Below, in pieces: positions 16,806 to 25,006 of a stretch of 40,951 nucleotides of DNA (within the stretch, counting starts at the first letter, position 1; every line of letters starts with the position of its first letter). A program made the translations under genes and the position numbers. Source of the DNA: Candidatus Iainarchaeum sp. (GTDB lineage: Archaea; Iainarchaeota; Iainarchaeia; Iainarchaeales; UBA10191); assembly GCA_030649735.1 (NCBI GenBank), contig JAUSFL010000019.1:1-40951 (forward strand). The letters run 5' to 3'. A model generated the notes under the pieces. The model worked only from the letters and a program-made list of their open reading frames with translations, searched no databases and was not told where the DNA came from.

Positions 16806-18557
16806 TCAAGTGAATTTTTTTTCCAGCTCTATTTTTTCCTTCAAGTAATTAATGTACTCGTTCTTCATTTTTGAGGAAATAGTCCTTCCGCTTTCAATGA
16901 AAGTTTTAATCTGCCTTAAGCATTCATTGCTTCCCAAAACCTGCGGGAGAATGACTGACTCTGCGCCCGCATTGTACATTTTCAATGCCTCGTCAAAATT
17001 GTGCGCCCTCGCAAAAATCACAACATCCTTGTTTGCTTTCTTTAGCTTTTGAATCACATTGATTGCCGAGTTTGTGTCAGGAATAGTGCTTATGATCAAT
17101 TTTGCCTTGTCAAAGTTTGCCTTTTTCCAGACTTCCGGACTGTCAACGCTTCCATAAATTGAGTAAAGTTTCTTGTTTATGTTTGCCAGAACATTTGAAG
17201 GATTATGGTCTATGATTACAACGCTTCCGTAATTCCGCAACACTGCAGCCAAGGAAGTTCCAAAAACCCCGGAACCCAAAATCACAATGTGGTCTTCCAG
17301 TTCTTCCTTTGGCAGGCTTTCCAATTCCTTGAGCTTTTTGCTGAAGCGCTTGTTCGAGTATTTTGGAAAGAGCTTCCTGAACAAGGAATCAAGCCTGGAG
17401 TAAATTCCGCCAGAGCTTTCCAGAACATAAGGCGTTGTAGCCATTGAAACAACAATCACTGTAATTGCCAGCGAGTAAACATTGGCCTGCATTTGCCCCA
17501 AAGCCAAGGCCTGCGCCGCGAGAATGAAGGAAAACTCGCTTGCCTGCTCTAACGCAAGCCCGACTGTAAGCGCGGTGCGGCTTCCATAGCCTGAAAAATA
17601 AACTATCAGGAAGTAAATCAACGGGTTAAGCAAGTAGACAACAAGAAACATTGCGATTGCCGCAAGCATTGGAAAGTTTCCAAACTGCAAGGTCAACTGC
17701 ATTCCTAAAGACACGAAAAAGATTATCGAGAAAAAGTCCCTCAAACCGCGAATCCTGCTCAAGGCTTCAACCTGGTATGGAAGGCTGCTTAAAGTCAGGC
17801 CGCCAATGAAAGCCCCCACAGCCAGTGAAAAATCCAAGAGGTTTGCAACATACATGAATCCCAGGCAAGTTGACACTACAATGAGGAAGAATAATTCCTG
17901 ATTGTTGGCGTGGCTTTTCAAAAGCCTTGGGAGAACCAGCTTGTTGAGCAATAATGCAAGCCCGAACAATGCGATAATCCCCAATGCAAATTTTGAAAGC
18001 AGGCCAATGTTGAAGATTGTTGAAGGATTTGCAAGGAGTGGCAGCGCCAAAACAGCAAGCAAGTCCTGGCAGACTGCAAATCCGATGATGAGCCTGCCGT
18101 GCAAAGTGCTTATCTGATTCTTGTCGCTCAAGTACTTTACTGTAATCACAGTGCTGCTGAAGGCCAAAATCAGGCCGATATAAATTGACTCGACAAAGCC
18201 AAGGCCTGCAAAATTCATCATGCTGAAAACAACTGCTGTCGTGATCAAGACTTGCGCCAAGGCGCCAAAAAACAGTAATTTTCCCATTTTCAAAAGCTTT
18301 GAAAAGTCAGATTCAATGCCAATCGCGAAAAGCAGGAAAGCGACTCCAAGCTCTGAAAGAATCAAAATGTCCGAATGGTTTATTTGCCAAGTGAAGCCAA
18401 GAAATTGCGAAGCTATTACAGCCCCAATAGGGCCTATAATGACTCCAGTAATCAAGTAGGCAAACATCAGCTGCTGCTTTAGCTTTCTTGCAATCAAGGC
18501 CACTACAGTGGCTGCAAGCATTATGATTCCAAGGCTGATCAATAGGCTGAATTCCAT
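16806..18557 (-). CDS. CPA2-family cation/proton antiporter with TrkA-N domain
   Basis: 583 residues. The first ~380 form about 12 membrane segments of the monovalent cation:proton antiporter-2 family (KefB/RosB-like), with the ALEQASEFSFILAAQAL helix typical of KefB-type exchangers. The cytosolic C-terminus has a TrkA-N Rossmann domain: HIVILGSGVFGTSLAAVL followed by VIIDHNPSNV, which binds NAD(H) or a nucleotide and gates transport. Predicted role: K+ or Na+ exchange for protons at the membrane. Single-gene unit with a TATA-like GTTTTTAAAC at about 18587-18596. Confidence 0.93.
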   Translation of the reverse strand: MEFSLLISLGIIMLAATVVALIARKLKQQLMFAYLITGVIIGPIGAVIASQFLGFTWQINHSDILILSELGVAFLLFAIGIESDFSKLLKMGKLLFFGALAQVLITTAVVFSMMNFAGLGFVESIYIGLILAFSSTVITVKYLSDKNQISTLHGRLIIGFAVCQDLLAVLALPLLANPSTIFNIGLLSKFALGIIALFGLALLLNKLVLPRLLKSHANNQELFFLIVVSTCLGFMYVANLLDFSLAVGAFIGGLTLSSLPYQVEALSRIRGLRDFFSIIFFVSLGMQLTLQFGNFPMLAAIAMFLVVYLLNPLIYFLIVYFSGYGSRTALTVGLALEQASEFSFILAAQALALGQMQANVYSLAITVIVVSMATTPYVLESSGGIYSRLDSLFRKLFPKYSNKRFSKKLKELESLPKEELEDHIVILGSGVFGTSLAAVLRNYGSVVIIDHNPSNVLANINKKLYSIYGSVDSPEVWKKANFDKAKLIISTIPDTNSAINVIQKLKKANKDVVIFARAHNFDEALKMYNAGAESVILPQVLGSNECLRQIKTFIESGRTISSKMKNEYINYLKEKIELEKKFT

Positions 18558-18605
18558 TATAAAACCAGCAAAATAAACGCTTTAGAAGTTTAAAAACAGT
18601 TGCTG

Positions 18606-20075
18606 TTAGCTTTTTTTAAGCAAAAAAAGAGAACTGAGTTTGGCCTTGGCTTCTTCAATCTGCCCATCGCTTAATTTTAAGCCGTCCTTAGTTTGCTCCG
18701 GATTGCTTTCAATCGAGTAAATTCTCTCTTTCAATTTTGCCTGTTTTTTCATTCCCGCGGGCAATTCAGGAATTATTCCAATTGCTTTTTTCACGTCTTC
18801 AGGAAATTTTGCAGGATCTGCTGTTTCGTAAACCACTGCCAAAGCGTCATGCTTTCCTTCAAGGAAAATATCCAAAGTTTTCCAGCCAACTGCTCCATGA
18901 GGGTCTAAAATGACCTTGTATTTTTCAAAAACTTCTTTCATTACATCATAATGCTGGCTATTATTGACGCTGATTGAAAAAATGTCTTTTTTCATTCTTT
19001 CCAAATCAGGCATCTTATCAATTACTCCTTCCTTCAATACTTTTCTTGTTTTCTGGTCGCGCTCGTCAAACAAGTGGCCGCCATAAAAGTCAAACAATCT
19101 TGCAAGATTGCTTGGGTGCGAAACAATCATTGCTGAAGAAGGCGATTTCACAGAAGCCCGAACCACATAATTTCCTGTTTTCATGAATTCGGAAAATTCA
19201 GTATTTTCATTCACTCCGCAAAGTATTTTTGAAACAGGCAATCCCATTTCTTTTGCGATTACAGTGCCCATCATGTCGCCAAAATTTCCCGAAGGAATGC
19301 TTGCAATCATTGGCTCATTATTTTCTGCAATTCTCGAATATGCAAAGAACGGATAAACTGCCTGCGGCAATAATCTTCCGACACTTATTGAATTTGCAGA
19401 AGTCAATCTTTCAGAATCTCCAAAAACAGTTTTTGCAAATTCCTTGTCTCCCAAAAGCCTTTTTGCCAGCGCCTGGCAAACGTCAAAGTCTCCATTGACT
19501 TCAAAGGCAAACACGTTCTCTCCAAGGGTTGTCATTTGCCTCCTTTGGCCCTCGCTTACTGAGCCTTTTGGAAAAAATACTATATTGTCAACGTTTTCAA
19601 GCCCGAACAATGCGTCAGCTACTGCGCCGCCAGTATCGCCGCTCGTGGCAACAATCACTGTCCTTTTCAGTCCTTTTTTGCCTAAAAAATAATTCAAGGC
19701 CCTTGCAAAAAACCTTGCGGCATAATCCTTGAAAGAGTAAGTCGGGCCGCAAGTCAGCCACATTATGGAAGTCTTTCCAGCAACGTGCTGGACTTTTGTG
19801 GGAATTTTGCTTTCCAAATAAGCATCATCCAGCAGCTCTTTAAGCTCTTTTTCAGGAATTTCAGGAATCAAAAGCTGGCTTAAGACTTCAAAGGCAATTT
19901 CAGAGTATTTTTTTCCCCGCATGTTTTTAATTTGCTCTTCTGAAAGTTTTGGAATGTCCCGTCTCGCAAGCATGTAAAGGCCATAATTTGATGCCATTCC
20001 ATTAAGCAATGCTGTTTCAAAATTCGCTTTTTCAGACTTATCATTTGTGCTGTAAAAAAAAACAGGCATTGGCAT
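18606..20075 (-). CDS. thrC: Threonine synthase
   Basis: PLP enzyme converting O-phosphohomoserine to threonine. At about 490 residues it belongs to the long bacterial/yeast-like class, beginning FFYSTND and holding the PLP lysine in TYSFKDYAARF, then TSGDTGGAVADAL (phosphate loop) and PSGNFGDMMG. Start options are GTG 20078 (overlapping the cysS stop), ATG 20075 and ATG 20069; the real one is within this cluster. It is coupled to cysS upstream. Homoserine kinase and dehydrogenase are not in the window. Confidence 0.93.
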   Translation of the reverse strand: MPMPVFFYSTNDKSEKANFETALLNGMASNYGLYMLARRDIPKLSEEQIKNMRGKKYSEIAFEVLSQLLIPEIPEKELKELLDDAYLESKIPTKVQHVAGKTSIMWLTCGPTYSFKDYAARFFARALNYFLGKKGLKRTVIVATSGDTGGAVADALFGLENVDNIVFFPKGSVSEGQRRQMTTLGENVFAFEVNGDFDVCQALAKRLLGDKEFAKTVFGDSERLTSANSISVGRLLPQAVYPFFAYSRIAENNEPMIASIPSGNFGDMMGTVIAKEMGLPVSKILCGVNENTEFSEFMKTGNYVVRASVKSPSSAMIVSHPSNLARLFDFYGGHLFDERDQKTRKVLKEGVIDKMPDLERMKKDIFSISVNNSQHYDVMKEVFEKYKVILDPHGAVGWKTLDIFLEGKHDALAVVYETADPAKFPEDVKKAIGIIPELPAGMKKQAKLKERIYSIESNPEQTKDGLKLSDGQIEEAKAKLSSLFLLKKS

Positions 20076-21409
20076 CACTCTATTTTCTTGACTTTCGGGC
20101 CTTCTGCAGAGTCTGCAATGAAATATCCTTTTTGCTTCAAAAGATCGCGCAATTCATCAGCTTTTTTCCAGTCTTTTGCTTTTCTTGCGTTTTCGCGCTC
20201 GTCGGCAAGCAATTGGATTTCTGCAGGAATTTCAACTTTCTTCCGGTCTAAAAGCCTGAGGCAAAACACTGAATCGATTTTTTGGATTGCCTGGAATTTT
20301 CCTTCAGCACTTTTGTCTTTGACCAATGACTGGAGCGCGCGAAGCGCTTTTGGAGTGTTCAAGTCAGAATCCATTGCTTCTTCAAAAAGCTTCAAGTATT
20401 TGCCGTTGGTTTTTCCGTCATCCTGCAATCCTTCAAGATTGTTTTTCAATTTCTCAAGCGCGATTTTTGCCTTGTCCAAAAGCTGTTTTGAAAAGTCAAC
20501 CGGTTTTCTGTAATGCGTTGAAATAATGAAATACCGCAAGGTTTCTCCTGAGTATTCTTTCAGCAAGTCCTTGATTGTCTTGAAATTTCCCAGGCTTTTG
20601 CTCATTTTTATTTTTTCAACATTAACCATTCCATTATGAACCCAATAATTGACGAATTTTTTTCTAAACGCTGCCTCGCTTTGCGCGATTTCGTCCTCAT
20701 GATGCGGAAAGATCAAATCCTGCCCTCCGCCGTGAATGTCTAAAGGCAACCCGAGAATTTTAGCGCTCATTGCGCTGCATTCAATATGCCAGCCAGGCCT
20801 TCCAGAACCCCAAGGCGCTGGCCAAAAAGGCTCGCCTGGCTTGCTGAACTTCCATAAAACAAAGTCTTCAGGGTTTTTCTTGCCTGCATTGGACTCGACC
20901 CTACTGACTCCTTTCTTCAAGTCTTCAACATTCTGGTGGGACAATTTCCCGTAATTCTTGAATTTGGAAATTTCATAATACACGCCGTCATTTGGAATCA
21001 CGTAAGTGAATCCTTTCTTTTCCAAAAGCCCCACGAGCTCTATCATTTCTTTGATGTACTCTGTGGCCTTTGGCTGAACGTCAGGCTTTTGGACATTAAG
21101 CCTTCCATAATCTTCCAAATGCTCTTTCAAATTCCTTTCAGTCAAGGACTTGATGTCTTCGTTCAATTCTTTTGCCTTGTTTATTATCTTGTCTTCAATG
21201 TCTGTAATGTTTGAAACAAACTTTACATCGTATCCTGAGAATTTCAGGAATTTCCTCAAAATGTCAAAAACAACCTGCTGCCTTGCATGGCCTAAATGCG
21301 GCACGTCATTGACTGTCGGGCCGCAGACATACATTCTAACAATTCCTGCCTGCTCTGGCTTGAAGGATTCTTTCTTCCTTGAAAGCGTGTTGTACAATTT
21401 TAGTGACAT
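20075..21409 (-). CDS. cysS: Cysteinyl-tRNA synthetase
   Basis: Class I synthetase of 444 residues. The N-terminal [19 protein letters not shown] contains the zinc-ligand Cys and the HIGH-type [14 protein letters not shown] and [14 protein letters not shown] supply the other zinc ligands; KMSKSLGNF is the ATP-site loop. The C-terminal helical tail [20 protein letters not shown] is typical of the family. It starts 3 bases after the stop of a small upstream gene and overlaps thrC downstream, so the three form an operon. Confidence 0.96.
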   Translation of the reverse strand: MSLKLYNTLSRKKESFKPEQAGIVRMYVCGPTVNDVPHLGHARQQVVFDILRKFLKFSGYDVKFVSNITDIEDKIINKAKELNEDIKSLTERNLKEHLEDYGRLNVQKPDVQPKATEYIKEMIELVGLLEKKGFTYVIPNDGVYYEISKFKNYGKLSHQNVEDLKKGVSRVESNAGKKNPEDFVLWKFSKPGEPFWPAPWGSGRPGWHIECSAMSAKILGLPLDIHGGGQDLIFPHHEDEIAQSEAAFRKKFVNYWVHNGMVNVEKIKMSKSLGNFKTIKDLLKEYSGETLRYFIISTHYRKPVDFSKQLLDKAKIALEKLKNNLEGLQDDGKTNGKYLKLFEEAMDSDLNTPKALRALQSLVKDKSAEGKFQAIQKIDSVFCLRLLDRKKVEIPAEIQLLADERENARKAKDWKKADELRDLLKQKGYFIADSAEGPKVKKIE

Positions 21410-21412
21410 TGA

Positions 21413-21886
21413 TTAAAACCCGATTTTCTTGATTATTTGGTCGGAAGTTTCTATAATTGTTTTGCATCTTTGAAACCCTGCAGTCTTCTGGACTTTTGCA
21501 AACCCCCAAAGTTTCCTTACGGCCCTATTGTATTCTTGCTCGCCTAAAACTCTTTTTGCATTTTCCCTTGCTTGGAATTTTCCCAAAAGCGCTTTCATTG
21601 AAGGAGATTGCATTCCTTTTTCAGAATATGCTGTCCATTCTTCGCGCGAAACAATCGGAGTCCTTGCAGCGCCCAACTGTTTTAATGCATCGAAAACACA
21701 GCTTAATGCAAGAGTTCTTGCGGTTTCAGGCTTTCTTGGAATGATCCGCTTGAGTTCTGCTTTTTTGCCGCCTGTTGCTTTTTCCCAAGAGATTCCAAAA
21801 AAGTGCGGCATTCTTTCAGGTTTTTTTCGGACCGCTGGTTCTCGAATTATGTGCTTGCTGCTTCTGATTCTCCTGGGCACTGGCAT
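21413..21886 (-). CDS. Hypothetical basic protein upstream of cysS
   Basis: 157 residues with an Arg/Lys-rich N-terminus (RRIRSSKHIIREPAVRKKPER) and helical remainder; no recognised motif. TATA-like GCTTTAAATAATTC at about 21908-21920 precedes ATG 21886 by the leaderless distance, so this is the first gene of the cysS-thrC operon. High positive charge would suit nucleic-acid binding, but that is a guess. Confidence 0.65.
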   Translation of the reverse strand: MPVPRRIRSSKHIIREPAVRKKPERMPHFFGISWEKATGGKKAELKRIIPRKPETARTLALSCVFDALKQLGAARTPIVSREEWTAYSEKGMQSPSMKALLGKFQARENAKRVLGEQEYNRAVRKLWGFAKVQKTAGFQRCKTIIETSDQIIKKIGF

Positions 21887-21944
21887 TATAGAATTAAGGC
21901 AGGGAATTATTTAAAGCAAATTGGCTTTGGGCTTATTTTGGCTT

Positions 21945-22148
21945 TCAGTCGCGTTCGTAATCTTCGCCAAAGTACTCTTCGTCAATGTCATCGTACTTGT
22001 TCTCTTCAGGCTCAAGCAGCATTTTTCCTTTCTTCACTACAACAATGCTTGACACTCCGCATTCAGAGCACTCTACAGAATCGCCTTCGTCATAGCGGTT
22101 CTTGTCGATTTCAAACAATTCCTTGCATTTTGGGCATTTTACTTTCAA
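21945..22148 (-). CDS. Small zinc-ribbon protein with acidic tail
   Basis: 67 residues. CPKC and CSECG form one four-Cys zinc ribbon, followed by a short beta segment and a very acidic C-terminus (EEYFGEDYERD). This layout recalls the amino-group carrier LysW, but the last residues do not end in the EDWGE-Glu needed for attachment. The start is a TTG at 22148 with AGGTG 7 bases upstream; MKVKCPKC is the normal ribbon opening. Monocistronic between convergent and tandem neighbours. Role unknown; might be a transcription or ribosome accessory. Confidence 0.7.
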   Translation of the reverse strand: MKVKCPKCKELFEIDKNRYDEGDSVECSECGVSSIVVVKKGKMLLEPEENKYDDIDEEYFGEDYERD

Positions 22149-22199
22149 AAGACTGCACCTGAAATGTTTTCAAAAAATAGTGATTAAAAAGCTTACTGT

Positions 22200-22853
22200 T
22201 TAGAGCAAGGAAATGATAATTGCGCCAAAAAACTTCAAAACAAACCCAATGGTCAAAATTATTAGCATTAGCACGATTGAGATGAAAACACTGCTTTTTG
22301 TGCTTTTATAGATTGTCAGGAAAGTAAGGTATACCATCAAAAGGCCCTGCCAAAACATTAAAATTAGCCCGACTACCAGGAATAAAATTCCCAAAATCTG
22401 GTTTTGCATTAAAGCATCCCAAGCATTGTTTATAACATCTGACTGCTGGATGTTTCCTGCATTCCATTCTTTTATTATTGAAACTATTTGCGGGTTTAAT
22501 ATCAAGAAAACGACTGAAAGAATAATAAAAATCAACGACACTAACTGAACTAATGAATACGCGCTAACTACTCCTTCAAAGAGCTTTTTGTCCTTATTGC
22601 CTAATTCTTTCCCAATTAAGAAAATTAAAAAGGCAATAATGAAAAACACTATAATTTCAACCAGCATTGATTGCGGAGAAAAATCTAATTTCCCCACTAA
22701 AAAGAAAGCCGCAATAAATGAAACAATCCAAGGCAATAGCACTAAAATTACCGCAATTATTATTGAAGGATGGTCCAAGGCGTTTTGCACTGTTTGCTTT
22801 GGGTGCAGGAACACTTCCAAAGGGTGAAATCCGTTAACATCTTTTAAAGCCAT
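22200..22853 (-). CDS. Yip1-domain membrane protein
   Basis: 217 residues. A short soluble start (NGFHPLEVFLHPKQTVQNAL) leads into five or six membrane helices, the arrangement of archaeal and bacterial Yip1-family proteins, whose N-terminal P-x-x-x-F amphipathic segment precedes the membrane domain. ATG 22853 has AGG 9 bases before it and a TATA-like TTTATTAAAA upstream. Function of prokaryotic Yip1 proteins is not established; membrane organisation is the usual suggestion. Confidence 0.75.
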   Translation of the reverse strand: MALKDVNGFHPLEVFLHPKQTVQNALDHPSIIIAVILVLLPWIVSFIAAFFLVGKLDFSPQSMLVEIIVFFIIAFLIFLIGKELGNKDKKLFEGVVSAYSLVQLVSLIFIILSVVFLILNPQIVSIIKEWNAGNIQQSDVINNAWDALMQNQILGILFLVVGLILMFWQGLLMVYLTFLTIYKSTKSSVFISIVLMLIILTIGFVLKFFGAIIISLL

Positions 22854-22907
22854 TTTTTTAACCTTTTTAATTTTAATAAAGCATTTTAGTATTTAAACAA
22901 TTGTGTT

Positions 22908-23984
22908 TTAGCGCGTTGTCGGGAAGCTTTTCACTTCTTCCAAAAGCTTTTTTGCCTTCGCGTTTTTTTCAAAATGCTGCCTTACTGGAATTATCATTTC
23001 ATTGATTGATTCGGCGACAGCATTCTTCAAGTCCATTGGATGAAGCTTTCCAGCCAAGTAGTCTTTTTCCAGTTCTCCGTAAGAGTTGAAAACCAAGTCT
23101 CCGCCAAACTTTGCAGGCCTTTTGACTTCAAGCTTTCCAAACTTTTCAAAAACCAAAAACTTTGAGTACTCCATTATCGGATTTTCGACAGCCTGCTTTT
23201 CAGGGCAGTATGCCTTGGAAATCTTTCTTTTAATGTCTTCTTCAGAATCAGTCATCCAAATTGCAGAGTCTGGAACGCTCTTGCTCATTTTCATTGCAAT
23301 CGCACGCTCTATTGGGTCTGCAATGTCGCTTTTAGGCTGCTTTAATCCCATCAGCATTCTATTGCTCACAACAACTGGCTTCCAAAACCCTAACTTTGGC
23401 CCTACTTCACGCGCAAGCACGTTCACTTTCCGCTGGTCCATTCCTAATTGGGTAATGTCGGCCTTCAAGTGAAAAACATCAGCGCATTGCATGCAAGGAT
23501 AGAAAATTTGCGCTGCAGAAAGCTCTTCGCTTTCAGACCTGCCCATTATTTGCGAGCAGCGCAGAATGCGCTTTACTGTGCTGTTCCTTGCAATATTGAC
23601 TACTTTCTTCCAGTATTCCTTGTCATTCATTACATCGCTTGCCCACAAGAATTCAATCTTGTCAGTTTGCATTCCGCAAGCCTTCCACACTTCAACCTGG
23701 TATTCTCCAACCTTGCGGATTTTTTCCAAGTCTCCCCCCATTTTGTTGTTCATCCAGCCAAACCAGTCAGCAACCCAAAACTTGAAATGGATTCCAGCAT
23801 CAAGCATTTTATTCACGTTGATTGCGCGAAAAGTGCCTTGCGCAATGTGCAACTGGCCTGAAGGCTCAAAGCCATCATAAGCAACAGGCTTGCTTTTAGT
23901 CTCAAGCAAAGTGCGAAGCTCTTCAATAGTGAGAATTTCCTCGCCGACCTGGCTTATCAAATCAATCCTTGACTCTAAATCCAT
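22908..23984 (-). CDS. tyrS: Tyrosyl-tRNA synthetase, archaeal/eukaryotic type
   Basis: Class I synthetase, 358 residues, without the bacterial S4 domain. GFEPSGQLHIAQG holds the HIGH-type motif (HIAQ here), FYPCMQCADVFHL forms the tyrosine and ATP pocket, and KMSKSVPDS is the second signature. The C-terminal half is the compact anticodon domain of archaeal TyrRS. A TATA-like element at about 24005-24012 places the transcript start at the ATG, so it is probably leaderless. The HIAQ variant keeps the first His but loses the second. Confidence 0.95.
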   Translation of the reverse strand: MDLESRIDLISQVGEEILTIEELRTLLETKSKPVAYDGFEPSGQLHIAQGTFRAINVNKMLDAGIHFKFWVADWFGWMNNKMGGDLEKIRKVGEYQVEVWKACGMQTDKIEFLWASDVMNDKEYWKKVVNIARNSTVKRILRCSQIMGRSESEELSAAQIFYPCMQCADVFHLKADITQLGMDQRKVNVLAREVGPKLGFWKPVVVSNRMLMGLKQPKSDIADPIERAIAMKMSKSVPDSAIWMTDSEEDIKRKISKAYCPEKQAVENPIMEYSKFLVFEKFGKLEVKRPAKFGGDLVFNSYGELEKDYLAGKLHPMDLKNAVAESINEMIIPVRQHFEKNAKAKKLLEEVKSFPTTR

Positions 23985-24018
23985 AAAAAAAACTTTTCAA
24001 ATAATATTGAATCAATAA

Positions 24019-24645
24019 CTACTTTAAATGCCTTTTCAGCCTTGCCTCGCTTGCTTTCTTAATCAAGTATTTTCTTGTTTTGTCCTGGAAATCCTTGATT
24101 GGACTTGGCTTTTCAATGCCTATTCCCCGCTTTTTTACCTGTGCTTTCCTTGCGTCACTGGCTCCGAGTGTTATGGAAAACTTTCTTTCAGGAAATCTTT
24201 TTACCCAGCGTTTTAACAGTGTTGCTTCTATTTGGGTTGCAATTCCAGTCCTTCGCAATGCTTCGCCGATATTGCCGAGTTTTTCAGGCACGTAATCCTT
24301 TCCTAAAGGGTAATAATCCCGCGTGAATAGAATCCTTGACTCTTTATCTGCAGTTAGGGTAATCTGCCCAATCGGCTTTCCTCTCAGCAAGTCAGGGTGT
24401 TTTTCAGCCAATGAATGCAAAACACTGTTAACCTGCCTGTTTGTCACAAATAATGCGCCCTTGATTCTCGGGCCTGCAATAGTGGAATATTCCGCGTGAG
24501 GGTAGTCTCTTTCCCGGCTCATTGAAAATGCTGGCGCAGAGGCAAGAATTTCTTCCTTATTGCGGTTTCTGTAAGAAAAAAACTTTAGAAGCGTTCTTTT
24601 CGCAATTATTGAAATTCCCAAAATTGGCTTTTGGCCTTCAACCAT
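24019..24645 (-). CDS. Hypothetical basic protein
   Basis: 208 residues, basic, ending in a Lys/Arg-rich tail (YLIKKASEARLKRHLK). A central TIAGPRIKGALFVTN and QITLTADKESRILFTRDYYP look like beta strands; no known motif is seen. TATA-like GCTTTAATACCC at about 24668-24676 fits a leaderless start at ATG 24645. Codon use is like the surrounding core genes. Lies 34 bases before tyrS in the same direction but has its own promoter. Confidence 0.65.
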   Translation of the reverse strand: MVEGQKPILGISIIAKRTLLKFFSYRNRNKEEILASAPAFSMSRERDYPHAEYSTIAGPRIKGALFVTNRQVNSVLHSLAEKHPDLLRGKPIGQITLTADKESRILFTRDYYPLGKDYVPEKLGNIGEALRRTGIATQIEATLLKRWVKRFPERKFSITLGASDARKAQVKKRGIGIEKPSPIKDFQDKTRKYLIKKASEARLKRHLK

Positions 24646-24718
24646 TATTTACTAATAATTTGTTGGGTATTAAAGCATTTGGAAAAACAGCTGAAAAACT
24701 AATAAAAGAAAAAGAAAA

Positions 24719-24737
24719 AAAGGAATGGCTTTCCTTT
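24719..24737 (-). terminator. Hairpin plus T-tract after the acidic mini-gene
   Basis: On the minus strand AAAGGAA-AGCCA-TTCCTTT is a 7-bp stem with a 5-base loop, followed by a run rich in T (bases 24700-24718). It lies just after the stop of the 43-residue acidic gene, so it probably ends that transcript. Archaeal termination depends mainly on the T-tract. Confidence 0.5.
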
Positions 24738-24740
24738 TTT

Positions 24741-24872
24741 TTAATCGCCAGTGTCTACGCCTTCATCAGGCTCTTCCCCGCCGTCTTCAGGCTCTTCATC
24801 ATCGCCCCACTCTTCGTCGCCTGTATCGTCGCCGCCACTTTCGTCGCTATCTTCAAACTTGAAAAATTTCAT
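24741..24872 (-). CDS. 43-residue highly acidic mini-protein
   Basis: A short frame opening at ATG 24872 (MKFFKFEDSDESGG) with 21 Asp/Glu and only 2 Lys in 43 residues; the rest is mainly Gly, Pro and Thr, with one Trp in EEWGDDEEP. GGTGA lies 8 bases before the ATG, a hairpin terminator follows the stop, and a TATA-like TTTTTAAAC is at about 24949-24957, so it has the full set of gene signals. Predicted to be disordered. Possible roles are nucleic-acid mimicry or binding to basic partners; no family is recognised. Confidence 0.6.
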   Translation of the reverse strand: MKFFKFEDSDESGGDDTGDEEWGDDEEPEDGGEEPDEGVDTGD

Positions 24873-24883
24873 TCTATAATTCA

Positions 24884-24923
24884 CCTTTCATTTTAGCAAA
24901 ATTGCCTTTCATTTTAGCAAAAT
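24884..24923. repeat. Two tandem copies of a 19-base unit upstream of the acidic gene
   Basis: The unit CCTTTCATTTTAGCAAAAT occurs at 24884-24902 and 24905-24923, a 21-base period with a 2-base spacer. It lies between the TATA-like element and the start of the acidic gene. Read on the minus strand each copy contains AAAATGAAAGG, so the pair yields two in-frame ATGs (a 12-codon ORF ending just before the acidic gene ATG). It may be a leader duplication or a regulator site. Confidence 0.6.
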
Positions 24924-25006
24924 CACTTTAGAATAGGTTTCAAGTAAAAGTTTAAAAACAAGTTGGAAAAAAAGCCAAAAAACGCCTTTGGATTGATTAC
25001 TTTCAA

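Noticed and set aside
21945..22148. LysW amino-group carrier protein
   Set aside because: The C-terminus lacks the EDWGE-type ending with terminal Glu, and lysine synthesis here uses dapL and lysA.
24522..24896. Plus-strand ORF of 124 residues with a hydrophobic end
   Set aside because: Its second half is the antisense of the acidic mini-gene, its start lies inside the 24019 gene, and it has no promoter or binding site.
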